A stretch of DNA of 40,001 nucleotides from Prevotella sp. (GCA_016290175.1 JAEETD010000022.1:1-40001); one strand, 5' to 3'. Numbered from the stretch's first letter, positions 15,186-24,286 are shown. Notes: a model not told the origin generated them from the letters alone. Translations and numbers: made by a program.

Positions 15186-16541
15186 ATGGCGGATAGGGGG
15201 AATTTCGGAAGCAGACTGGGCATTGTGCTGGCGACGGCAGGTTCTGCCGTAGGCTTGGGCAATGTGTGGCGCTTTCCTTACATGACGGGGCAGAACGGCG
15301 GAGCTGCTTTTATCCTCATCTATCTGGTCTGTATCCTCCTGCTAGGCATCCCCGGGATGGTGAGCGAGTTCATCGTAGGGCGTCATTCACAGACGAATGC
15401 GGCCCGCGCATACGCCAGTTTCACAAAGGGCAAGGCCTGGGGACTCGTAGGCATTCTGGGCATCATCACGTCGACCATCATTCTTGGCTTCTATGCAGTG
15501 GTCGCAGGCTGGTGTCTGCACTATCTGGGTGCCTCGGCGATAGGACAGCTGAAGGGTGACGCCAGTTACGTTCAGCATTATTTCCAGACATTTTCAGGCG
15601 ATGCCGTGAAACCGGCCGCTTTAGGTGTAGCCTTTATCCTGATTACTCATTTCATCATTATAAGAGGCGTGCGCAACGGAATTGAACGGGCCTCGAAACT
15701 CCTGATGCCTATCCTTTTCATCCTATTGTTGATCATCGTGATTGCCTCGTGCTCACTGCCTGGTGCATCAAGGGGTATAGAGTTCCTGCTGAAGCCCGAC
15801 TTCACGAAAGTCACCCCGAAGGTGTTACTCGAAGCCTTGGGACAGGCGTTCTTCTCGTTGAGTCTCGGTACGGCCTGTCTTTGTACATACGCCAGTTATT
15901 TCACAAAGCACACCAGACTATTGCATTCTGCGACGCAGATTGCACTCATCGATTTCCTGATAGCTCTGATGTCGGGCCTGATGATCTTCCCCGCGGCCTT
16001 CTCTGTGGGCGTTCAGCCTGACAGCGGACCGTCGCTGATCTTCATCACCCTGCCCAGTGTGTTCCAGCAAGCCTTCAGCTTCATGCCAGCCCTGGGTTAT
16101 GTCATCTCCATCATGTTCTACGCCCTGCTCGTGTTCGCAGCCCTCACTTCCACCATCTCCATGCATGAGATAGGCACGGCCTTCTTCCACGAGGAACTGC
16201 ACATAAAACGTTCGAAGGCTGCCTGGGTGCTGACCATTGTGTGTAGTGTGATTGCTGTATTCTGTTCCTTGTCTGTCGGAAATGCCGACATTCAAGTACT
16301 GGGCAGGTCGCTAATGGATTTCTGCGACTTCCTGACCGCACAGGTGATGCTGCCTGCTGGTGCCATGCTGACAAGCATCCTTGTGGGATGGTTTGCTTCG
16401 AAAGCCATCGTGCGCGAGGAGTTTACCAACTGGGAGACCTCAAATAGTAAATCCTATTTCAACATCTATCTGTTCTGCGTGCGATATATCGTTCCCGTCT
16501 GCATCCTGCTGATTCTCATGCATCAGTTTGGAGTGATATGA
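15186..16541 (+). CDS. Sodium-dependent transporter, NSS/SNF family (copy 2)
   Basis: 451 residues, closely related to the preceding gene. It shares FGSRLGIVLATAGSAVGLGN, VWRFPYMTGQNGGAAF, the RGVRNGIERASKLLMPILFI stretch and PDSGPSLIFITLP. It differs in extracellular loops and near TTSTIILGFYAVVAGW. It arose by tandem duplication and likely has a shifted substrate range. Same operon as copy 1, without a separate promoter box in the nine-base gap. Followed by a short AAGAGTTAAGAATTAAGAG spacer repeat. Confidence 0.9.
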   Translation: MADRGNFGSRLGIVLATAGSAVGLGNVWRFPYMTGQNGGAAFILIYLVCILLLGIPGMVSEFIVGRHSQTNAARAYASFTKGKAWGLVGILGIITSTIILGFYAVVAGWCLHYLGASAIGQLKGDASYVQHYFQTFSGDAVKPAALGVAFILITHFIIIRGVRNGIERASKLLMPILFILLLIIVIASCSLPGASRGIEFLLKPDFTKVTPKVLLEALGQAFFSLSLGTACLCTYASYFTKHTRLLHSATQIALIDFLIALMSGLMIFPAAFSVGVQPDSGPSLIFITLPSVFQQAFSFMPALGYVISIMFYALLVFAALTSTISMHEIGTAFFHEELHIKRSKAAWVLTIVCSVIAVFCSLSVGNADIQVLGRSLMDFCDFLTAQVMLPAGAMLTSILVGWFASKAIVREEFTNWETSNSKSYFNIYLFCVRYIVPVCILLILMHQFGVI

Positions 16542-16584
16542 CAAATGAAGAGTTAAGAATTAAGAGTTATGATTACCTGATGCT

Positions 16585-17295
16585 ATGAATTTCCTGAAAG
16601 AATTCTTTTATCTGAGGAAGTCGGACCGGAAGGTGATTCTCACGCTGCTTGGTGTGATTGTCATTGCCTTGGGTGTCATCTTTCTGACAGGAGGCGATGA
16701 CGAGTCCAACGAACTGACGCCAGCAGATACCCTTCAGAAAGAGACGCGACATGACACTTTCCAGCATCGGCCCTATCGCGAATACAACAAGACCGTATAT
16801 GTGCGTACCAAGGTGGTCTATCGTGACACAGCCTATCACCGGGGCAAGGCCCTGAGTGAGGCGGAATACGATTCCGTAAAGCCCCACTATCAGGTAAAAA
16901 TCAAGCCAGGCGAGCACGTAGTACTGAATACCGCCGACACCACAGTCCTCCAGACAGTGCCAGGCATCGGACCCTATTTCGCCCGCAAGGTCATCGAGTA
17001 CGGACAGCGTCTGGGAGGCTATGTAAGTGTGGACCAGCTCGATGAAATAGAAGGATTCCCACTTGATGCCAAAGACTACCTTGTGATTGAGGGCGCCTCG
17101 CCTCACCGGTTGAACGTCAACACCCTTTCGCTCAATGAGCTCAGGAAACATCCGTACCTTAACTTTTATCAGGCTAAGGCAATCACCGATTATCGCCGTC
17201 TGCATGGCCCTTTGAAGTCGCTCCAAGATCTGCGACTCTCAAAAGACTTCCCCCCAGAGGCCATCGCCCGTCTCGAATCTTATGTAGAATTTTAA
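16585..17295 (+). CDS. ComEA-like helix-hairpin-helix membrane-anchored protein
   Basis: 236 residues: one N-terminal membrane helix (VILTLLGVIVIALGVIFLTG), a polar linker, then two helix-hairpin-helix units. The first is VLQTVPGIGPYFARKVIEYG and the second is RLNVNTLSLNELRKHPYLNF with a following QAKAITDYRR. HhH units bind DNA non-specifically; the anchor would place them outside the inner membrane, as in ComEA. A competence role is an inference, since no other com gene is present. The ATG at 16585 fits the start of the hydrophobic profile. Confidence 0.85.
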   Translation: MNFLKEFFYLRKSDRKVILTLLGVIVIALGVIFLTGGDDESNELTPADTLQKETRHDTFQHRPYREYNKTVYVRTKVVYRDTAYHRGKALSEAEYDSVKPHYQVKIKPGEHVVLNTADTTVLQTVPGIGPYFARKVIEYGQRLGGYVSVDQLDEIEGFPLDAKDYLVIEGASPHRLNVNTLSLNELRKHPYLNFYQAKAITDYRRLHGPLKSLQDLRLSKDFPPEAIARLESYVEF

Positions 17296-17345
17296 TTTAT
17301 ATGTTAATAAATCATAGCGAATGATGAACATATGAAGATTTTTCG

Positions 17346-17353
17346 TATATTTG
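17346..17353 (+). promoter_or_regulatory. -7 box (TATATTTG) for the tat operon
   Basis: TAnnTTTG match in an AT-rich spacer, 26 bases before the tatA ATG. Confidence 0.6.
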
Positions 17354-17379
17354 CAAAATGAACTAGAAACTAAAGAGAT

Positions 17380-17580
17380 ATGATTGAATCATTGTTACTG
17401 TTTGGACTTGGCATGCCGGAAATAGTTGCCATTGCACTAGTTGTTTTGTTGCTGTTCGGCGGCAAGAAGATTCCTGAACTGATGAAGGGCCTCGGCAAGG
17501 GCGTGAAGAGCTTCAAAGAAGGTATGAATGAGGTGACGGATATCACCAAGGACGAGAAAGACGAAAAGAAGGATGAGTGA
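17380..17580 (+). CDS. tatA: Sec-independent translocase TatA/E
   Basis: 66-residue pore-forming Tat subunit. The N-terminal helix carries [20 protein letters not shown] with the FGxxK hinge, followed by an amphipathic helix ([17 protein letters not shown]) and an acidic/basic tail. Overlaps tatC by eight bases. Its own promoter box at 17346-17353 suggests that the tat-redox operon starts here. Confidence 0.95.
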   Translation: MIESLLLFGLGMPEIVAIALVVLLLFGGKKIPELMKGLGKGVKSFKEGMNEVTDITKDEKDEKKDE

Positions 17581-18316
17581 ACCTGCGTCCATGACCTTCT
17601 GGGATCATCTCGACGAACTTCGAAAGGTGATCATCAGAGCTTTGGTCGTGACGGTGGTGGCTGCTGCCGTGGCCTTCTGCCTGAAGGATCAGCTGTTTGA
17701 GGTTGTGTTGGCACCGCGGACGAGCGACTTTATCACCTTCAAGCTTTTGGGTGTGGAACCCTTCAGCATCCACCTGATGAACACAGGACTCACTGAGCAG
17801 TTTATGATCCACCTGAAGACGGCGATGTATGCAGGTGTGCTCATAGCCTCACCGTATATCATCTACCTGCTGTTCCACTTTATCTCGCCAGCGCTCTATG
17901 ACAACGAACGGAAATATGCCACCCTGCTCTGCACCTGCGGCTATCTGATGTTCATGCTGGGCACACTGCTCAATTACTTCCTGATTTTCCCACTGACGGT
18001 GAAGTTCCTGGGCACCTATCAGGTGAGCGAGGATGTAGCGAACATGCTGACCCTGCAGTCGTACATGGACACACTGCTAATGATGTGTTTCGTGATGGGA
18101 ATCATCTTCGAACTGCCTGTGGTGAGTTGGCTTCTTGGCAGGATGGGGTTTCTGAAGGCCTCTATGATGCGGACGTGGCGCAAGCATGCCATCGTGGCCA
18201 TATTGGTGATTGCAGCCATCATCACCCCCACGACGGATGCCTTTACACTCTTTATCGTGGCCCTGCCGATATGGCTGCTCTACGAAGTGAGCATCTTTTT
18301 AGTGAAAAGCGAATAG
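17573..18316 (+). CDS. tatC: Sec-independent translocase TatC
   Basis: 247 residues with six membrane helices. It begins with the conserved [15 protein letters not shown] stretch, which helps bind the twin-arginine signal. TatC recruits substrates and TatA forms the passage. The C-terminus (LVKSE) is encoded by the first unit of a GTGAAAAGCGAATAG-type tandem repeat that continues into the spacer. Two reading frames downstream lie the ferredoxin fusion and a Tat substrate, so transport system and cargo are co-encoded. Confidence 0.95.
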   Translation: MSEPASMTFWDHLDELRKVIIRALVVTVVAAAVAFCLKDQLFEVVLAPRTSDFITFKLLGVEPFSIHLMNTGLTEQFMIHLKTAMYAGVLIASPYIIYLLFHFISPALYDNERKYATLLCTCGYLMFMLGTLLNYFLIFPLTVKFLGTYQVSEDVANMLTLQSYMDTLLMMCFVMGIIFELPVVSWLLGRMGFLKASMMRTWRKHAIVAILVIAAIITPTTDAFTLFIVALPIWLLYEVSIFLVKSE

Positions 18317-18362
18317 TGAAAAGTGAATAGTGAGAATATAGACTAAACAAAACTTATATAGT

Positions 18363-19856
18363 ATGCTTCGTAAAATCAGAATGATCCTTGCTGGGGTGTT
18401 CTTCGTGCTGATCACCCTACTGTTCCTCGACTTCACGGGAACGCTGCATCACTGGCTCTCATGGCTGGCAAAGATTCAGTTCCTGCCTGCAGTGATGGCA
18501 CTCAACGTAGTGGTCGTAGTCGCACTTCTGCTACTGACCCTCGTCTTCGGACGCATCTATTGTTCCATTATCTGTCCCTTGGGGGTATTTCAGGATGTCC
18601 TCGCCCGATTCCGTCGCAAGAAGAACAAGTACAGCTACTCGAAGGAGGTGAAGTGGCTGCGCTATCCTGTACTTGCAGTATTCATCATCGCTGCGGTAGC
18701 AGGTATCGGCTCCCTATTCCAGCTGTTGGCTCCTTACAGTGCTTACGGACGTATTGCCACGATGATCTTCCAGCCCGTCTGGAAATTCGGCAATAATGTA
18801 TTGGCAGAGATTGCTGAACGTGCTGACAGCTATGCATTCTACTCGGTGGATACGTGGATGCGTTCGCTGCCCGTGTTCATCATCGCAGCCGTCACCCTCG
18901 TGGTACTCTTCGTGCTGGCGTGGCGAGGCGGACGTACCTACTGCAACACCATCTGTCCTGTAGGAACCATCCTCTCGTTCTTCGCCCGTTTCTCATGGTT
19001 GAAGATTCATTTCGACGAGGATAAATGTAAGAATTGCTCGATGTGTTCGAAGAATTGCAAAGCCGCTTGTATCGACTATAAAAACCATAAAGTTGATTAT
19101 AGCCGCTGCGTGGCCTGCGGTAATTGCATTGACAGCTGCAAATTCGGAGCGCTCCGCTACGACAACGCTAAGATCCACACCAAGGCCAAAACATCCGGAG
19201 AATCCGCAAATTCCGATTCTTCCGTTGATACCAGCAAGCGCTCGTTCCTACTTGCTTCGGCGATGGTGGCAGGAGCGGCGATGGCCCAGAAGAAGGAGAA
19301 ACTGATGGATGGCGGTTTGGCAGAACTCGAGGATAAGGTAGCCCCTGCTCGCCAGACGCCTCTGACGCCTCCTGGTTCCCTCTCTTTCCAGCATTTCGCC
19401 CAACACTGCACAGGCTGTCAGCTCTGCGTCTCTGAGTGCCCTAATGAAGTGCTCCGTCCCAGCAGCGACCTGATGCATCTGATGCTGCCTGTGATGTCGT
19501 ACGAGCATGGTCACTGCCGCCCGGAGTGTACCCGTTGCTCTGAGGTCTGCCCTGCAGGTGCCATCCTGAAAGTCGACAAGGACGAGAAGTCGTCCATCCA
19601 GATTGGTCATGCCGTCTGGATCAAAAAGAACTGTGTACCCATCACCGACGAGGTGGAGTGCGGCAACTGTGCCCGCCACTGTCCTGCTGGTGCCATAGAG
19701 ATGGTTCCCCTTGACGAGAACGATGAGGAGTCACCCATGATTCCTGCCATCAACGAAGCAGCCTGCATCGGTTGTGGTGCATGCGAATACGTCTGTCCGT
19801 CGCGTCCATTCTCAGCTATCTATGTTGAGGGTCACGAAGTACATAAAAAGATATAG
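18363..19856 (+). CDS. Fused NapH/NapG-like membrane polyferredoxin with an internal Tat-like signal
   Basis: 497 residues in two parts. The first (1-285) is NapH/NosR-like: membrane helices, the two YCxxICPLG/YCNTICPVG motifs (near residues 66 and 197), and two [4Fe-4S] sites in CKNCSMCSKNC (from C222) and CVACGNCIDSC. The second part starts with SKRSFLLASAMVAGAAMAQK (K292-R293), a twin-arginine-like signal, followed by four [4Fe-4S] motifs: CTGCQLCVSEC, CRPECTRCSEVC, CGNCARHC and CIGCGACEYVC. NapG has the same signal and four clusters. The gene thus looks like a NapH-NapG fusion passing electrons from the membrane to a periplasmic acceptor, plausibly the next gene's product. Confidence 0.85.
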   Translation: MLRKIRMILAGVFFVLITLLFLDFTGTLHHWLSWLAKIQFLPAVMALNVVVVVALLLLTLVFGRIYCSIICPLGVFQDVLARFRRKKNKYSYSKEVKWLRYPVLAVFIIAAVAGIGSLFQLLAPYSAYGRIATMIFQPVWKFGNNVLAEIAERADSYAFYSVDTWMRSLPVFIIAAVTLVVLFVLAWRGGRTYCNTICPVGTILSFFARFSWLKIHFDEDKCKNCSMCSKNCKAACIDYKNHKVDYSRCVACGNCIDSCKFGALRYDNAKIHTKAKTSGESANSDSSVDTSKRSFLLASAMVAGAAMAQKKEKLMDGGLAELEDKVAPARQTPLTPPGSLSFQHFAQHCTGCQLCVSECPNEVLRPSSDLMHLMLPVMSYEHGHCRPECTRCSEVCPAGAILKVDKDEKSSIQIGHAVWIKKNCVPITDEVECGNCARHCPAGAIEMVPLDENDEESPMIPAINEAACIGCGACEYVCPSRPFSAIYVEGHEVHKKI

Positions 19857-19859
19857 GAA

Positions 19860-19887
19860 ATCCTAGATATTCTTAGGAAAACCTAGA
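19860..19887 (+). repeat. Short CCTAG repeat/stem between the polyferredoxin and AKR genes
   Basis: CCTA-GATATTC-TTAGG can form a small stem and is followed by another CCTAG. Too weak for a terminator; it may only be spacer sequence. Confidence 0.35.
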
Positions 19888-19907
19888 AAAAACATAAGAT
19901 AGATAAT

Positions 19908-21323
19908 ATGAAAAAGAAGAATATATCCAGGCGTTCGTTTTTGAAGGTGATGGGAGCCGGTGGTGTTGCAGCTGCTGCAACAATGGTAGGCTGCAAAGGC
20001 GGCGACAAGGCCGGTGAACAGGCCGCAGAGGAATATAAGAACCAGGTGGAACCGCCCGTAGGCAAGATGACTTACCGCGAGAACCCCAAAACCAAGGAGA
20101 AAGTGTCGATCTTAGGCTATGGCATGATGCGCCTGCCGACAAAGGTTGACAACGACAGCGAATTTGATCAGGACATGATCAACAAACAAGTAGACTACGC
20201 CATTGAGCATGGCCTAAATTACTTCGACACCTCCCCTGTCTACTGTCAGGGACAGTCGGAACGCTGCACAGGTATTGCCCTGAAACGTCACAAGCGTGAG
20301 GAGTTCTTCGTGGCTACAAAACTCTCCAATTTCAATCGGGATTACTGGAAACGCGAGAAGGCCATTGAGATGTACCAGAACTCGTTGAAGGAGTTGCAGG
20401 TGGATTATATTGACTACTATCTGCTACACGCGGTTGGTGGCGGTATGGATGAATTCAATGGCCGCTACGTCGACAATGGCATCATGGACTATCTGATGAA
20501 AGAGCGCGAGGCAGGCCGCATCCGCAACCTCGGTTTCTCATTCCACGGTCACAAGAGTGTGTTCGACGAAGTGATTGCCTTACAGGACAAATACCACTGG
20601 GACTTCGTACAGATTGAGCTGAATTATCTCGATTGGGACTATGCCAACGAAATCAGCAAGAACAATGTCGATGCCAGCTATCTCTATGGCGAGCTTCAGA
20701 AGAAGGGCATCCCTGCCGTCATCATGGAACCGCTGCTGGGAGGCCGTCTGGCCAATCTACCCCAGTATCTGATGTCTGAGCTGAAGAGCCATGCCCCGGA
20801 GAAATCAGTGGCCTCATGGGCCTTCCGCTATGCAGGCACGCCAGAGGGCGTGCTCACCGTACTGAGCGGCATGACCTATATGGAACATCTCAAAGATAAT
20901 CTGCTGTCGTATTGTCCGCTGGAGCCCCTTTCAGAAAAGGAAATGCGCTACCTCGACAATGAGATAGCGCAGAAGATTGTCAGTTTGGAGAACATCCCAT
21001 GCAACGACTGCAAATACTGTATGCCTTGTCCTTACGGCATTGATATCCCGGCCATCTTCGTACATTATAATAAATGTAAGAACGAGGGGTCGCTTCCTAT
21101 GGGCATCGGCGACAGGGAGTATCGCAAGCACCGTCGTCAGTATCTGATTTCACTCGACCGTGCAGTGCCTCGCGACCGGCAGCCAGACCATTGCATCCAA
21201 TGTGGACAATGCGAGCCCCATTGCCCGCAGAACATCCGTATCCCTCGCGAACTGCGCAAGATCGACGAGATGATCGAAAGGCTCAAGCGCGACCCTGAGG
21301 GTGTCAGTGAGGAAATCGGCTAA
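19908..21323 (+). CDS. Tat-exported aldo/keto reductase with C-terminal ferredoxin domain
   Basis: 471 residues. The N-terminus is a Tat signal (SRRSFLKVMGAGG, R8-R9) that also carries a lipobox-like MVGC (Cys29), so the mature protein may be an anchored periplasmic lipoprotein. The AKR barrel begins at ILGYGMMRLPTK. The tetrad can be placed as Asp and Tyr in FDTSPVY, Lys in FVATKL and His in YLLHAV. The C-terminus has two [4Fe-4S] motifs, CNDCKYCMPC (from C365) and CIQCGQCEPHC (from C429). It probably receives electrons from the polyferredoxin just upstream; the substrate is unknown. Ends three bases from the convergent pectate-lyase-like gene. Confidence 0.88.
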   Translation: MKKKNISRRSFLKVMGAGGVAAAATMVGCKGGDKAGEQAAEEYKNQVEPPVGKMTYRENPKTKEKVSILGYGMMRLPTKVDNDSEFDQDMINKQVDYAIEHGLNYFDTSPVYCQGQSERCTGIALKRHKREEFFVATKLSNFNRDYWKREKAIEMYQNSLKELQVDYIDYYLLHAVGGGMDEFNGRYVDNGIMDYLMKEREAGRIRNLGFSFHGHKSVFDEVIALQDKYHWDFVQIELNYLDWDYANEISKNNVDASYLYGELQKKGIPAVIMEPLLGGRLANLPQYLMSELKSHAPEKSVASWAFRYAGTPEGVLTVLSGMTYMEHLKDNLLSYCPLEPLSEKEMRYLDNEIAQKIVSLENIPCNDCKYCMPCPYGIDIPAIFVHYNKCKNEGSLPMGIGDREYRKHRRQYLISLDRAVPRDRQPDHCIQCGQCEPHCPQNIRIPRELRKIDEMIERLKRDPEGVSEEIG

Positions 21324-21326
21324 GCC

Positions 21327-24062
21327 TTATCTCGCGATGACCTTCGCCGTATGAACGGAACCTTGCTTATCGGTCACTTTCATCACATAGACCCCATGCG
21401 CCTTGAGCGCACTGACTTGACGGCCGTCAGGTGTGAAGAACTCACGCTTGACGGCTTCTATCTGGTCAAAGTCGACGGTGGGCTTCTGAATCGCAGTTGC
21501 ATCTCCCATGACAATAACGCCGAAACGTTGGGTGAAGGTAGTCTCACCATCGTTCACATTGACCTCGCAAAATCCTTTGCAGGGAACATCAAGTGATTTG
21601 ACAGTCAGGACGGAACCATCAATGCTGGGAGAGAAATGATTCTCCAGATAGTCAACGGTGTATGTAGGTGTCACAGCCTTGCCGTTCTGACCGTAGAAGC
21701 CTGCAAAATAGGGTTTCAGGTCGAGTGTTGCCTCATTATTCGGCTCCATCACGATGTAGGGGTGAGCCATAAACTCCAGATAATCCTCCAGCAATGTCCA
21801 CCCATCACCATCAGGATCGTCATTCTGGTTGGCGGTATTTGGATCGCTGCCGATGACACGCTCATACCAGTTGGGCATGCCGTCCTGATCGGTATCCCAG
21901 TCGTCAGCACGTTTCTCTTCCGGATACACCTCCCAGCCCTTGCCGTCGGCATGTTCCGTGATATCTTCCTCGGTATCTATCTCTCCCTTGATCTTCGACT
22001 TCGAACCCACATAGGTGTAAGTACCGTCTATCGTTTCGCGGATGTTTCTCACATGGTGCTCATCGCGCATAGGCATCGTGGCTCCTGCATAGCTGGTCAC
22101 GATCTTCATGGCATCCTTAGCGGAGTGGATAGTAGCATAACTCTCAAACAGGGGTTCGTTGACACGATACTGATAGGTGGTGGGGATACGGCCTGTGGCG
22201 TTATAGGTCTGGTCGAGGGCATCCTGCTGTAGTGAGTGGTTTTTGTTCTCACGGATATTGCCCTTGATATACGCCTGATCGATGCCGTCAGGAGCGATGG
22301 CATCCTCAAAATCCTGGGTAAAGAGAATGGTCTTGCGGGTGTCAGCACCCATCTTATAATAGTTGTTCACGAAGTTTACTGCGTGGCAGTTTCCGTCTGT
22401 AGTGCGGTTATGCCAGTTGTAGACCACATTATTAAACAGATCGAGGCCGCCGATGGGACGGTTATTGCCGTCCATACCGCCACCCATGCTCCAATTACGA
22501 CCCTCGCAGTTCACCAACAGGTTATGGTGCCACGAGCCGATACGTCCGTCGATGGTGGCTGCATAACCGTGGTTCGTGCCGTCTGCATAGTTCTTATGCC
22601 CCGCAATGCCCAATGCCTCAGAGATGACATTATACTGGAAGGTGATGTTCATAGCCCCACGTCCGCTTACCGTCTCATCTGTCCCCCAGGCTGCGGTACA
22701 ATGGTCCACGATGGCGTGGTCGGCACCACTCATCCCCATCGCATTACCCGTATTCTCGCCATAGATACCCAAGCCACGCTTGAACCGGATATGGCGGCAA
22801 ATGATGTCTGAGCCGATATTGATGTTCGAGGCTTTGATACAGATGCCCTTGCCCGGTGCCGTCTGTCCGGCGATATAGGCGTAGGGCTTGGTGAACTGCG
22901 ACTCAAAGTCGAGTTCAATGATACCCGAGACGTCGAATACGATATAACGCGGCTCGTCCATCTCCGTCAGTCCGTAGAGCAACGTACCAGGTTCCTTGCC
23001 CCCGCTGAGACTCGTAACGTGGTAAACCTTACCTCCTCGTCCACCGATAGCAAAGCGGCCATAACCCTCAGCACCGGGGAAAGCCAGCTGACGAGGACGG
23101 AACGACCACACCTGGCCCTTGTGAATCCTGCCATCAGCATCCACCTCGTCCACACGCCAGTAATAATAATGTGATGATTTCAGATCTGTGATGGTATATG
23201 AAGGCTCTGTACCCTCATAGATGTAATCTGTTGATTGACTCACGGTTTCCTGATCAGTACCTACGACGAGTTTATGCCCTACAGCCACCGTAGCTGGTGC
23301 CCATTGCAGGGTATAGCTACCATCGTCGGCATCCAGGTGGAAGTCACGATGGTTGGGCTGGGGATCCATCGCAGTGAGTGGCGAACGGTCAATCAGCAGA
23401 CCGTTCAACATCACGTTTGTAGTCTGATAGGTCTTGCCCGTCTCCACCTCCGTAGTATAGGTGATGGTTACAGACTGTGTCGTCTGCAAGACCTCGAACT
23501 CCACATACGAAAAAGTCGCATCGGCCATTTTCAGATCTGTGGCGTTTTGCTTCACATTGACGTATGGCACACCCGTCAAAGAAGTTCCTTCGGCTCCCGA
23601 CACATCCACCTTAATCGTGGGCATATCGCCTGATTTGGGATCCTTATGCACATGATAGGCTGCTACTGAGTGCTGTCCGACTTTAAGACCTTCGAGTGTC
23701 ACTGAGATACTTGTGGGTGTATCTGTCAGGTTAGGGGTATTATTGTTGTCGTCGAGAATAAAAGCCATCACACCATCACCCATCAGTCGCAGGCCTGTCT
23801 GACCGTTTTTTCCTGCCGTACAGGTATTCTTGTGCCATTGGGCACGGAGCGTGTTCGTATTGCCGGTAGCCGCCACTGTGATTGTCAGCCCATTGTCAAG
23901 CGTCTTTGATTCACTAGGCACCTGATTGACGGCCCATCCAATGTAATCCGGTTCATTAACCTCAGCATCCTGACGGTTCGTCATGTTGAAGTCAATGTTC
24001 TGTGCAGCCGCATTCAGCGTTGTCATTGCCACAATAAAGGCAGTAATTAGTCTTTTGTTCAT
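21327..24062 (-). CDS. Secreted pectate-lyase-like protein with T9SS-type C-terminal tail
   Basis: 911 residues. Signal peptide (to NAAAQ), an N-terminal beta-sandwich (about 20-230), a fibronectin-III-like module (about 240-325), then a right-handed beta-helix beginning FPGAEGYGRFAIGGRGG. This start, with VFDVSGIIEL, IICRHIRFKRG and HAIVDHCTAAWGTDET, is typical of family 1 polysaccharide lyases. A calcium-binding DTDQDGMPNWYE/DPDGDGW segment follows. The last 35 residues (FFTPDGRQVSALKAHGVYVM... to KVIAR) look like a type A sorting domain of the type IX secretion system. It would cleave pectate at the cell surface. Substrate and linkage are not proven. Confidence 0.85.
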   Translation of the reverse strand: MNKRLITAFIVAMTTLNAAAQNIDFNMTNRQDAEVNEPDYIGWAVNQVPSESKTLDNGLTITVAATGNTNTLRAQWHKNTCTAGKNGQTGLRLMGDGVMAFILDDNNNTPNLTDTPTSISVTLEGLKVGQHSVAAYHVHKDPKSGDMPTIKVDVSGAEGTSLTGVPYVNVKQNATDLKMADATFSYVEFEVLQTTQSVTITYTTEVETGKTYQTTNVMLNGLLIDRSPLTAMDPQPNHRDFHLDADDGSYTLQWAPATVAVGHKLVVGTDQETVSQSTDYIYEGTEPSYTITDLKSSHYYYWRVDEVDADGRIHKGQVWSFRPRQLAFPGAEGYGRFAIGGRGGKVYHVTSLSGGKEPGTLLYGLTEMDEPRYIVFDVSGIIELDFESQFTKPYAYIAGQTAPGKGICIKASNINIGSDIICRHIRFKRGLGIYGENTGNAMGMSGADHAIVDHCTAAWGTDETVSGRGAMNITFQYNVISEALGIAGHKNYADGTNHGYAATIDGRIGSWHHNLLVNCEGRNWSMGGGMDGNNRPIGGLDLFNNVVYNWHNRTTDGNCHAVNFVNNYYKMGADTRKTILFTQDFEDAIAPDGIDQAYIKGNIRENKNHSLQQDALDQTYNATGRIPTTYQYRVNEPLFESYATIHSAKDAMKIVTSYAGATMPMRDEHHVRNIRETIDGTYTYVGSKSKIKGEIDTEEDITEHADGKGWEVYPEEKRADDWDTDQDGMPNWYERVIGSDPNTANQNDDPDGDGWTLLEDYLEFMAHPYIVMEPNNEATLDLKPYFAGFYGQNGKAVTPTYTVDYLENHFSPSIDGSVLTVKSLDVPCKGFCEVNVNDGETTFTQRFGVIVMGDATAIQKPTVDFDQIEAVKREFFTPDGRQVSALKAHGVYVMKVTDKQGSVHTAKVIAR

Positions 24063-24095
24063 TTGTGATTAGTTTTTTAGAGTTCGTTTTGTTTG

Positions 24096-24126
24096 AAAAA
24101 AGGGGGCACCTGATATGCTCCCTTTT
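24096..24126 (-). terminator. Terminator after tRNA-Pro
   Basis: On the reverse strand AAGGGAGC and GCCCCCTT pair around a short loop and are followed by TTTT. It lies 12 bases past the tRNA 3' end and before the lyase gene. Confidence 0.65.
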
Positions 24127-24138
24127 CTGTTTTGTCTT

Positions 24139-24214
24139 TGGTCGGGATGAGGCGACTCGAACGCCCGACCCCTACGTCCCGAACGTAGTGCGCTACCAAC
24201 TGCGCTACATCCCG
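24139..24214 (-). tRNA. tRNA-Pro (anticodon CGG), CCA encoded
   Basis: 76 bases on the reverse strand. The acceptor CGGGATG pairs with CATCCCG. The first pair is C1-G72 with discriminator A73, the identity features of bacterial tRNA-Pro. The anticodon stem CTACG/CGTAG encloses the loop TTCGGGA, giving anticodon CGG (reads CCG). The D-arm GCGCAGTTGGTAGCGC and the T-arm with GTTCGAGTC are normal. The 3' CCA is encoded. A TACCTTTGC box lies 17 bases upstream. Confidence 0.95.
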
Positions 24215-24229
24215 ATTTTGGAAATCGGG
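24211..24229 (-). repeat. 8-bp inverted repeat spanning the tRNA-Pro 5' end
   Basis: CCCGATTT-TGG-AAATCGGG. One arm includes nucleotides 1-4 of the tRNA, so in the primary transcript the leader could pair with the acceptor strand before RNase P cleavage. Confidence 0.7.
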
Positions 24230-24230
24230 T

Positions 24231-24239
24231 GCAAAGGTA
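24231..24239 (-). promoter_or_regulatory. -7 box (TACCTTTGC) for tRNA-Pro
   Basis: TAnnTTTG match on the reverse strand. The expected start is about 12 bases before the mature tRNA 5' end. Confidence 0.6.
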
Positions 24240-24286
24240 CGCAGTTTTTTTGAAATACGTGCAGAAATCGCGAAGTTTTTTTCAAT

